Shown: positions 7,155-12,982 of the stretch, piece after piece
How positions within the stretch are numbered: the first letter of the stretch is position 1
Layout: every line of letters begins with the position of its first letter
Assembly: GCA_022567015.1 (NCBI GenBank)
Contig: JADFHR010000073.1
Span: forward strand, 1 to 12,982
Direction of reading: 5' to 3'
Length of the DNA stretch: 12,982 bases
Origin: Pseudomonadota bacterium
Lineage (GTDB): Bacteria > Pseudomonadota > Alphaproteobacteria > Rhodospirillales > 2-02-FULL-58-16
Position numbers and translations under genes: made by a program
Notes under the pieces: generated by a model
What the model saw: the letters and a program-made list of their open reading frames with translations, nothing else
The model's database searches: none
What the model was told of the DNA's origin: nothing

Positions 7155-8384
7155 TCAGGCGGCGGTGGCGAACTTGGCGATGAGCTGGTCGATCCCGCCT
7201 TCGTGGGAGAACGTGGCGCGGAGGCGCCGGTGCCCGTTCCCGCCGAGGCGGGCGCGCAGCCCGGGGTCGGCGATCGACCGCCTGAGGGCGTCGGCCAGGG
7301 CCGCTTCGTCGTCGGGGGCGACGAGGAGCCCGGTGACGCCGTCCTCGATCAGCTCGGGCGCCGCGGAAACCCAGGTGGACAGGCAGGCCAGCCCCTGGCT
7401 TTGCGCTTCCATCAGGACGTTCGCCAGGCCGTCCCGGTCTCCGTCGCCGGCGATGCGGCTGGGCAGGACGAACAGGTCGGCGGCGCGGTAACGGCGGATC
7501 ACGGTGTCCTGGGTCTGCGGACCCAACCAGGTGACGCGGTCGGAAAGCCCGCTCGCTTCGGCCTGCCGCTTGAGGGCGGGAAGCAGGGGGCCGCCGCCGA
7601 TGTGCACCAGCCGCCAGTGCAGGTCCGCGGGCAGGCGGGCGAGCGCCCCGAGGAGGACCCCGTAGCCTTTCTTTTCCACGGCCCGGCCGACCGAAAGCAC
7701 GATCACGGGGTCGTTTGCGGCGCCGCCGTCACGGGCCGGCCGGGTGAACCCGGGCGGGGGGAAGCGGCCGAAGTCGAGGCCGTGGTACGCAAGTTCGACC
7801 CTGTCGGGGGCCGGGGCCAGGGCGGCCAGATGATCGCGCCCGACCGCCGTGCAGGTAACGAGCCACTGGAGGGCGGCCAGCTTCTCCGTTTTCTCCCACT
7901 CCGGAATGGTCCAGATGTCCTTGGCATGGGCCGAACAGCTCCACGGCAGGCCGGTCAGCGCGCTGGCGTAGCGGGCGACCGATGCGGGGGTGTGCAGGAA
8001 ATGGGCGTGCAGGCGCGTGACATGGGCCGCTAGCTCGTGGGCCAGCACCAGGGCCTGGCCGAAGCGCCGCACGCGATCGGGCGTCGGCTGCCGCCGCAGG
8101 TCGCCAAGCCATGTGCCGAGCGCGGCGCCGTAGCCGGGCCGCCGCCGCCCCGCCCGCCAGGCGCGGAGCACCCGGGCCGGCTCCCGCCACAGGTGTTCCG
8201 GCAGGTAATGGACGGGGGCGTGAATGCCCCGGTGCATGGGATGGCGATCCTTATCCGTCGGCCGGCGCAGGGAAAAGATAACGATGTCGAGCCCGCGCCG
8301 CTCGAGGGCCAGGATCTCCTGGGTGATGAAGGTCTCCGAGAGCCGGGGATAGCCCTTGAGCACAAAGGCGACGGTCCGGGACAC
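7155..8384 (-). CDS. GT4-like glycosyltransferase, 409 aa
   Basis: A retaining GT-B glycosyltransferase of the group 1/GT4 type. The N-terminal domain begins with KGYPRLSETFI (about 9-19), a motif common to exopolysaccharide-type enzymes. SAHAKDIW near the middle (about 180-187) is the usual acceptor/donor interface histidine region. The donor domain has SVGRAVEKKGY (231-241), the typical G-R-x-x-E-K-K-G phosphate-binding loop, and DGLANVLMEAQSQG (318-331), where the EX7E motif appears as Asp318-X7-Glu326, a form often seen in this subfamily. The GTG at 8384 is chosen: AGGA lies 8 bases upstream, formed over the stop codon of the preceding gene, and the protein begins directly with the family's first strand. 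An upstream start would add 31 Arg/Gly-rich residues that do not look real. The gene follows the previous one after 10 bases, so the two are probably translationally coupled. Confidence 0.92.
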   Translation of the reverse strand: MSRTVAFVLKGYPRLSETFITQEILALERRGLDIVIFSLRRPTDKDRHPMHRGIHAPVHYLPEHLWREPARVLRAWRAGRRRPGYGAALGTWLGDLRRQPTPDRVRRFGQALVLAHELAAHVTRLHAHFLHTPASVARYASALTGLPWSCSAHAKDIWTIPEWEKTEKLAALQWLVTCTAVGRDHLAALAPAPDRVELAYHGLDFGRFPPPGFTRPARDGGAANDPVIVLSVGRAVEKKGYGVLLGALARLPADLHWRLVHIGGGPLLPALKRQAEASGLSDRVTWLGPQTQDTVIRRYRAADLFVLPSRIAGDGDRDGLANVLMEAQSQGLACLSTWVSAAPELIEDGVTGLLVAPDDEAALADALRRSIADPGLRARLGGNGHRRLRATFSHEGGIDQLIAKFATAA

Positions 8385-8392
8385 CCCTGCCG

Positions 8393-8396
8393 TCCT
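8393..8396 (-). promoter_or_regulatory. Shine-Dalgarno AGGA of the GT4-like gene, overlapping the upstream stop codon
   Basis: Read on the - strand, TAGGA joins the TAG stop of the preceding glycosyltransferase (8397-8395) with the ribosome-binding site, 8 bases before the GTG at 8384. It supports both the GTG start and coupled translation. Confidence 0.65.
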
Positions 8397-9615
8397 ACAT
8401 CCGCCCCAGAACCCGCCGCCGCGCCGGGGCGGAGCGCGCGGCGACGTGCCTTTGCAGCAAACCGCCGACCGTGGCAAGGCCGTCGAGCAGACCCGGCATC
8501 ATGACGTCCGAGGGCAGGTTCTGGCGCGGCAGCGCCCGCAACGCCTCGGCCATGATCCGGGCATCCCCGTTCCCGTCCGGGTTCAACAGCTTCACCAACC
8601 CCAGTTCCTGCGCCCGGGTGGCGCGTATGAGCTGTTCCTGTCTCGGCTTCAGGCGGGGCACGATGAGGGCGCGTTTGTCGAAGGACAGGATCTCGCACAT
8701 GGTGTTGTAGCCACCCATGGCGACCACCCCGGTCGATTGCGCCATCAGGATTTCCATGTGGCTGTCGAAGGTGATCGCTTTGATCCGCTGCAGCCGGTTG
8801 GCGCGCTCTTCGAATCCGTTGCGCAACTCCGGCCGCATGAACGGGCCGAGGACGAGCAGCGCCCCATGGGGCAGGTCGCCGTCGCTCTCGTAGGCCCGCA
8901 GCACCCAATCCATCATCAGCGCGCCGTCACCCCCGCCGCCCGCGGTGACAAGCACATAGGGCTCGTCCATGTGCACGACGGGGGACACCGTGCTCGCCTT
9001 GGGGACGTCGCGCCGCAGATAGCCGGTGTAGATCATTTTCTCCCGCACCGACGGCGGCACGTCCATGTCGGCCAGCGGATCCCAGATTTGCGACATCCCG
9101 TAGACCCAGATCTCGTCGTACAGGTCCTCCAGCACCGGGACCATGTTTCGGGCGTTCCATTCCCGGCTCAGCAACGCCGGCTCGTCCATGATGTCGCGCA
9201 GGCCGAGGACGAGGGTCGTGCCCCGCCCTTTCAGCATGGTCAAGGTGTCCCGGATCTCCTCTTTCAGGCCGAGGGGTTCCTTGTCGACGAGGAACAGGTC
9301 GGGCGCGAAGATTTCCGCCGTGTGACGGATGATCGACGCGCGAATGGCCAGGGTCTCCTTGAGGTCGATGTGCAGGCCGAGGGACGTGTATTCGCCGCTG
9401 TACAGCTTGATGACGCCGGGGATGCGCACGAAATCGACCCGGGCGCGGAAATCGAAGCTGCCGATGATCGGCGATCCCGACAGGATGAGGACGGACAAGC
9501 CCTTGAATTGTTCGACCAGGGAATGGGCGATGGCCTGGCAGCGGCGCAGGTGGCCCAGGCCAAACGTGTCGTGGCTGTAAATCAGCAGACGCGCGTTGTG
9601 CAGACGATTAGGCAT
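8395..9615 (-). CDS. MurG-like predicted glycosyltransferase (COG4671-type), 406 aa
   Basis: A second GT-B, MurG-related glycosyltransferase. The N-terminal loop is SHDTFGLGHLRR (14-25), the acceptor-domain glycine/histidine motif. The donor domain has TAGGGGDG (224-231) and MGGYNTMCEIL (300-310), matching the nucleotide-sugar-binding GGxxT of MurG relatives, then IVPRLKPRQEQLIRA, the usual segment contacting the sugar and nucleotide. From memory this resembles the family annotated as predicted glycosyltransferase COG4671; that match was not tested. There is no signal peptide, so it should work in the cytoplasm or at the membrane face. It is the first gene of the operon. The ATG at 9615 is preferred because the frame then starts just before the first strand. 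A TTG at 9636 would add seven residues. Neither has a strong Shine-Dalgarno. Donor and acceptor are unknown. Confidence 0.9.
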   Translation of the reverse strand: MPNRLHNARLLIYSHDTFGLGHLRRCQAIAHSLVEQFKGLSVLILSGSPIIGSFDFRARVDFVRIPGVIKLYSGEYTSLGLHIDLKETLAIRASIIRHTAEIFAPDLFLVDKEPLGLKEEIRDTLTMLKGRGTTLVLGLRDIMDEPALLSREWNARNMVPVLEDLYDEIWVYGMSQIWDPLADMDVPPSVREKMIYTGYLRRDVPKASTVSPVVHMDEPYVLVTAGGGGDGALMMDWVLRAYESDGDLPHGALLVLGPFMRPELRNGFEERANRLQRIKAITFDSHMEILMAQSTGVVAMGGYNTMCEILSFDKRALIVPRLKPRQEQLIRATRAQELGLVKLLNPDGNGDARIMAEALRALPRQNLPSDVMMPGLLDGLATVGGLLQRHVAARSAPARRRVLGRM

Positions 9616-9794
9616 TGCCCGACACTGTATTTTCAAATTTGGGAATTAGCACAGGCCGCGGAGCCTATGTCCTCCGCATATGCCTACAGGCTTACTCCCC
9701 CCCCGAACAGACTATGCCATAGGCCCGAGGGGGCCGGAAGCGTTGATTTCCACCGCGCCCAGCACGGGGTTCCCGGTACCCCGCGGGCGGCGCT
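9616..9794. other. Intergenic region between the permease and glycosyltransferase operons
   Basis: This 179-base gap separates two genes on the same strand. It contains an inverted repeat (9663-9669 with 9718-9724, loop of 48), a small palindrome GCATATGC (9676-9683), an adjacent short hairpin (9682-9691) and a run of eight C at 9697-9704 (eight G on the transcribed - strand sense). The 9620-9650 stretch is noticeably AT-richer than its surroundings, which fits a promoter for the glycosyltransferase operon, but no clear -35/-10 pair could be assigned. No convincing terminator with a U-run follows the permease gene. Confidence 0.4.
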
Positions 9795-10973
9795 CTACTT
9801 GTAGGGATCGGCCGCGTCGCGCAGGCCGTCGCCGAAGAAACTGAAGGCGAGGATGATGAGCACCACGGGCACCGCCGGCAGAATCAGCCACGGGTACAGG
9901 GCCACCACATTGATGTTCTGTGCCTCGCTCAGCAGGACCCCCCAGCTGGTGACGGGCGGCCTGAGGCCGATGCCGAGGAAGCTGAGCGCCGTCTCGCCGA
10001 GAATCATGGTCGGAATCGACAGGGTCGCCGAAGCGATCAGGTGACTCATGAACCCGGGCATCAGGTGGCGGCCGATGATGCGGCCGGGGCGGGCGCCCAT
10101 GAGCTGCGCCGCCATGCAGTATTCCTCCTCGCGCAGCGCCAGAAGCTTGGAGCGGACGGCGCGGGCAAGGCCGGTCCAGTCGATCATGGCCAGGATGACG
10201 GTGATCCCGAAATAGATGAGGATGGGGCTCCAGGTCACGGGCAACACAGCGGACAGCGCCATCCACAGGGGAATCTGCGGAAACGACTGCAGTACCTCGA
10301 TCAACCGCTGGACGATCATGTCGACCCAGCCCCCGTAATAGCCCGCCACGCCGCCGATGGTCAGGCCCAGCACGAAGCTGATGGTGATGCCGATGATGCC
10401 GATGGTGAGCGATATGCGCGCCCCATAGATTATGCGCGAGAGAACGTCCCGGCCCAGCCGGTCGGTGCCGAGTAGGAACAGGGTTCCCCCCGCCGCCGGG
10501 CACACCACGTGCAGCCGGGCCGTCGTCAGTCCCCAGAAGTCATAGGAATCCCCGGAACAGAAGAAATGCAAGGGGTACACCTCTTTGGTGTTTTCCGTGT
10601 ATTCGCGCTTCAGGTTTTCCATGTTCAGGCGGTACGTCGTTCCGTAGACGAACGGCCCGACGAACCTACCCTTGTCGAAAAGGTGGATCGACTGGGGCGG
10701 CGCGTAGATGAAGTCCACGTGCCGCGTGTGCAGGTTGTAGGGCGCCAGGACCTCGCTCACCAGGATGGAAGCGTACATCGCCAGAAGAAACCCGCCCGAG
10801 ATCACGGCCAGGCGATGGCGCTTGAGCTTCCACCACATGAGCCGCCACTGGGACGCCAGGTAATAGCGCTCCTGCTCGGGCGAAAGGGCTTCGATGGCGC
10901 GGGGATCGAACGGCTCGGTGGAGACGTAATGCTCCACCGCCGCGGCCGCCGCCGTGCCCGGCCCGTCCGTCAT
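9795..10973 (-). CDS. Peptide-type ABC transporter permease, DppC/OppC-like, 392 aa
   Basis: The second inner-membrane subunit of an oligopeptide-type importer. A cytoplasmic N-terminal stretch of about 50 residues with EALSPEQERYYLASQW (28-43) precedes the first membrane segment (about 54-75). A periplasmic region of roughly 90 residues follows (76-165), longer than in plain DppC and similar to the YejE-type branch. It ends in the family hallmark LLGTDRLGRDVLSR (167-180). Five further membrane segments lie at about 187-212, 233-255, 255-272, 312-334 and 358-380. The ATPase-coupling EAA loop is at 284-305 (YCMAAQLMGARPGRIIGRHL). The C-terminus GDGLRDAADPYK is typical. The start ATG overlaps the stop of the preceding permease by four bases (ATGA), so translation is coupled. 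No ATPase gene follows. Confidence 0.95.
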   Translation of the reverse strand: MTDGPGTAAAAAVEHYVSTEPFDPRAIEALSPEQERYYLASQWRLMWWKLKRHRLAVISGGFLLAMYASILVSEVLAPYNLHTRHVDFIYAPPQSIHLFDKGRFVGPFVYGTTYRLNMENLKREYTENTKEVYPLHFFCSGDSYDFWGLTTARLHVVCPAAGGTLFLLGTDRLGRDVLSRIIYGARISLTIGIIGITISFVLGLTIGGVAGYYGGWVDMIVQRLIEVLQSFPQIPLWMALSAVLPVTWSPILIYFGITVILAMIDWTGLARAVRSKLLALREEEYCMAAQLMGARPGRIIGRHLMPGFMSHLIASATLSIPTMILGETALSFLGIGLRPPVTSWGVLLSEAQNINVVALYPWLILPAVPVVLIILAFSFFGDGLRDAADPYK

Positions 10974-11968
10974 CGCGTGCTTCCTCCCTGCAGACGGATG
11001 CGCGGATCGAGGGCGGCCAGCGCGAGGTCGGAGATGAGCACCCCGACCACCGTGAGGGTCGCCAGGAACATCAGGAACGACCCGGCAAGGTACATGTCCT
11101 GGCTTTGCAGGGCGGCGATCAATATCGGTCCCGTGGTTGGCAGCGACAGCACGATGGCGACGAGCTCGGCGCCGGAAATGATGCTTGGCAGAAGGCTGCC
11201 GATGTCGGCGATGAAGAAGTTGATCGCCATGCGCAGGGGGTATTTGATCAGCAACCTGAACGGGGGCAGGCCCTTGGCGCGCGCCGTCACCACGTATTGC
11301 TTTTGCAGCTCGTCCAGCAGATTCGCCCGCAGGCGCCGGATCATCGCCGCGGTCCCCGAGGTGCCGATGACCACGACCGGGATCCACAGGTGCGCGAGGA
11401 CCGACAGAACCTTGTCCAGGCTCCACGGCTGGTCCATGTATTGGGGGTCCATCAATCCGCCGATGGACGTGCCGAACACGACGTTGGCCAGGTACAGCAG
11501 GATCAGGGCAAGCAGGAAGTTCGGCGTCGCCAACCCCACCAGCCCGATGAAGGTGAGGCCGTAGTCGCCCCAGCTGTACTGATGGGTGGCCGAATAGAGG
11601 CCGATGGGAAAGGCGATGAGCCAGGTGAACAGAATCGTCGCGATGGATATCAGGATCGTCAGCACCAGGCGGTCGCCGACAACCTCGGACACCGGCAGGC
11701 GGTATTCGAAGGAAAATCCGAAATCGCCCTGCACCATCCCAACCAGCCAGTGCAGGTAGCGTTGGTGGGCGGGCTGGTCGAACCCGTACTGGGTGCGCAG
11801 GAACTCGATTTCTTTCGGATCCACCGATTCGCCCTGGCTCTCCAGCTCGGCGACATAGCTTTCCAGGTAATCCCCCGGCGGAAGCTCGATGATGACAAAG
11901 ACGATGAGGCTGATGGCCAGCAACGTGGGGATCATGATCAACAGACGGCGAACCACATAACCGATCAT
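10970..11968 (-). CDS. Peptide-type ABC transporter permease, DppB/OppB-like, 332 aa
   Basis: The first inner-membrane subunit of the importer. It starts with the classic IGYVVRRLLIMIPTLL (2-17) and first membrane helix (8-28). The periplasmic loop includes LRTQYGFDQPAHQRYLHWL (57-75) and GDFGFSF (81-87), both standard for the family. Further membrane segments lie at about 102-124, 136-160, 190-206, 250-272 and 296-318. The EAA coupling loop YVVTARAKGLPPFRLL is near residues 225-240. The C-terminus LAALDPRIR is typical. The ATG at 11968 has GAGGAAG just upstream; a further-upstream start at 12019 would add 17 charged residues that the family lacks. It lies 87 bases after the binding-protein gene and overlaps the next permease by four bases. 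Confidence 0.95.
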   Translation of the reverse strand: MIGYVVRRLLIMIPTLLAISLIVFVIIELPPGDYLESYVAELESQGESVDPKEIEFLRTQYGFDQPAHQRYLHWLVGMVQGDFGFSFEYRLPVSEVVGDRLVLTILISIATILFTWLIAFPIGLYSATHQYSWGDYGLTFIGLVGLATPNFLLALILLYLANVVFGTSIGGLMDPQYMDQPWSLDKVLSVLAHLWIPVVVIGTSGTAAMIRRLRANLLDELQKQYVVTARAKGLPPFRLLIKYPLRMAINFFIADIGSLLPSIISGAELVAIVLSLPTTGPILIAALQSQDMYLAGSFLMFLATLTVVGVLISDLALAALDPRIRLQGGSTR

Positions 11969-11973
11969 GGGGT

Positions 11974-11980
11974 CTTCCTC
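11974..11980 (-). promoter_or_regulatory. Shine-Dalgarno GAGGAAG of the DppB-like permease
   Basis: Read on the - strand, GAGGAAG ends 5 bases before the ATG at 11968 (8 bases counting from GAGG). It fixes that start over the upstream alternative at 12019. Confidence 0.8.
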
Positions 11981-12055
11981 ATCGCTCGCCTCCGGTCGTG
12001 TTGCCCAATGGCCCCACACCCGCGGATGCCACGCGGACGCCTTGGAGACGCATCC

Positions 12056-12982
12056 CTACTTGCGCGCAAACCAGAACGTATCCGGTTTATAGATGCCGAA
12101 ATAGGCGCCGGGGTTCCACGCGTAGGTACCCTCGGCCGGCACGTTTCTCAGCCGGTTGTTGATGACGACCGGTTGCAAGGTGCCGTTGACGATGCCGATG
12201 GTGAAAACCTGCTCGGCGTGAATTTCCAGGATGCGGCGCCAGATGCGCTCCCGCTCCGCCCCACTGGTGGCGCGGCGCCAGGCGGTGTTGAGTTGCACGA
12301 GTTCCCGGGCCGGCGCCATGTCCGGCGGCTCGCCGGCCCTGCCGCCGGTTTCGGCGTATTGCCCCCATTTCGGCCAATGCAGTTGGTGTTTTGCCGTCGG
12401 TGCCAGCTCTTCGGGACTCATGTCCGGGGCCGGGAGTCCGTTGGCGAGGCCGGCCCAGACGGACATGACCGTCTGCCCGGCGAAGATGCGTCTGCGGAAC
12501 ACCTCCCGTTGGGCGGGCTTGGAATACAGCTTGATCCCCACCTTGAGCCAACTGTCGTGGATCAGTTCAAGGATGTCGGTTTCCTCGGTACTTTCCCCGG
12601 CCGTATCGACGATGACGTTGAGCGGCCGGCCGTCGGGCAACAGGCGGATGCCGTCGCCGGTGCGTTTGGTCAGGCCCATGTCGTCGAGCAGGGCGTTGGC
12701 GCGCTCCACGTCGAACTGGCTCCATGCCGTCTGGTACTGCGCTCTATACAGCGGACTTTCGGGCAGGACCGTGTTGGCGCTCTCGCGGGCGAGGCCGAAA
12801 TAGACGACCTGGTTTATTTCGTGGCGGTCGATCGCCAGGGAAAGGGCGCGCCGGAAGCGCACGTCCCGCAGCACCGCGCGCCACACCGGATCGGCGGCAT
12901 TCAGATTGGGATAGAGCGCCTTTTGCGCCCCCTTTGCGGTGCGCCACAGGCGGACGGTGAAGCCGTTGCGCTTCTCGCCCTC
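12056..12982 (-). CDS. Periplasmic peptide-type ABC substrate-binding protein (SBP_bac_5), C-terminal part
   Basis: The frame is open to the window edge, so about 308 C-terminal residues are present and the N-terminus with its expected signal peptide lies beyond 12982. Counting from the edge, DVRFRRALSLAIDR (40-53) is the hallmark of the family 5 solute-binding proteins, followed by EINQVVYFGLA and TVLPESPLY. Next comes the YDxxxAxxLLDxxG-type segment, here FDVERANALLDDMG, and the lobe-two strands around DGRPLNVIVDT. The C-terminus ends NPGAYFGIYKPDTFWFARK. It should bind peptides or related compounds in the periplasm and deliver them to the two permeases encoded after it. The true start is not visible; the GTG at 12886 is internal. 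An 87-base gap before the permease gene holds only a weak 5-base stem (12020-12024 with 12032-12036). Confidence 0.95.
   Translation of the reverse strand, partial: EGEKRNGFTVRLWRTAKGAQKALYPNLNAADPVWRAVLRDVRFRRALSLAIDRHEINQVVYFGLARESANTVLPESPLYRAQYQTAWSQFDVERANALLDDMGLTKRTGDGIRLLPDGRPLNVIVDTAGESTEETDILELIHDSWLKVGIKLYSKPAQREVFRRRIFAGQTVMSVWAGLANGLPAPDMSPEELAPTAKHQLHWPKWGQYAETGGRAGEPPDMAPARELVQLNTAWRRATSGAERERIWRRILEIHAEQVFTIGIVNGTLQPVVINNRLRNVPAEGTYAWNPGAYFGIYKPDTFWFARK

Noticed and set aside
6153..8033. A 626-codon open frame on the + strand
   Set aside because: It lies antisense to two clear glycosyltransferase genes and has low-complexity Gly/Arg/Gln-rich sequence without motifs.
9616..9660. 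Sigma-70 type promoter for the glycosyltransferase operon
   Set aside because: AT-rich words such as GCTAAT and TTGAAA are present, but no pair has the right order and spacing.
9722..9735. GGCCC/GGGCC stem after the DppC-like gene as a terminator
   Set aside because: Only five base pairs and no U-run on the - strand.
8356..9804. A 482-codon open frame on the + strand
   Set aside because: Antisense to the COG4671-type gene; composition and lack of motifs mark it as a shadow.
12020..12036. CCGCG/CGCGG stem between the binding-protein and permease genes as an attenuator
   Set aside because: Short stem without a U-run; such 5-base matches are common in GC-rich DNA.
1..12982. tRNA, rRNA, CRISPR arrays, insertion sequences and phage genes
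   Set aside because: Looked for and not seen: no regularly spaced repeats, no transposase or integrase motifs, no tRNA-like fold.

Overview
The window is GC-rich throughout, with short intergenic gaps and frequent stop/start coupling. Gene content (an exporter-type ABC protein with a very long insert in its nucleotide-binding domain, a microcin C/oligopeptide-type permease pair, MurG-like glycosyltransferases) suggests an alphaproteobacterium, most likely of Rhodospirillales type. This placement is from gene style only; there is no rRNA or other marker gene.

Layout. Bases 1-392 hold no convincing gene but contain a large imperfect palindrome (1-86), nested inverted repeats and a short word shared with the next long intergenic gap. 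On the + strand follow a small secreted or membrane-anchored protein (393-647), an unrecognised multi-pass membrane protein with an internal duplication (701-1792), a structured gap of about 290 bases, a 1025-residue exporter-type ABC protein with a C-terminal cyclic-nucleotide-binding domain (2079-5156), and a class I SAM-dependent methyltransferase (5237-5929). From 5913 onward all genes lie on the - strand. A three-gene glycosyltransferase operon (read 9615 to 5913: MurG-like, GT4-like, MurG-like) converges on the methyltransferase with a 17-base overlap. Upstream of it on the same strand is the end of a peptide-type ABC importer operon: a partial periplasmic binding protein (running off the window at 12982), a DppB/OppB-like permease and a DppC/OppC-like permease. 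Its ATPase genes are not in the window.

How it may work together. The binding protein and two permeases form an oligopeptide-type uptake system. The glycosyltransferases, the methyltransferase and the ABC protein form a plausible module for making, modifying and moving a glycan or glycolipid. That grouping is inferred from proximity only.

The most unusual element is the ABC protein. Its membrane domain looks normal. Its nucleotide-binding domain has lost the Walker A lysine, the Q-loop glutamine, the LSGGQ signature, the Walker B aspartate and the H-loop histidine, and carries an insert of roughly 260 residues with two further copies of a motif normally seen once. The cyclic-nucleotide-binding domain keeps its phosphate-binding cassette. 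It looks like a transporter-derived protein that may no longer hydrolyse ATP and may respond to a nucleotide instead.
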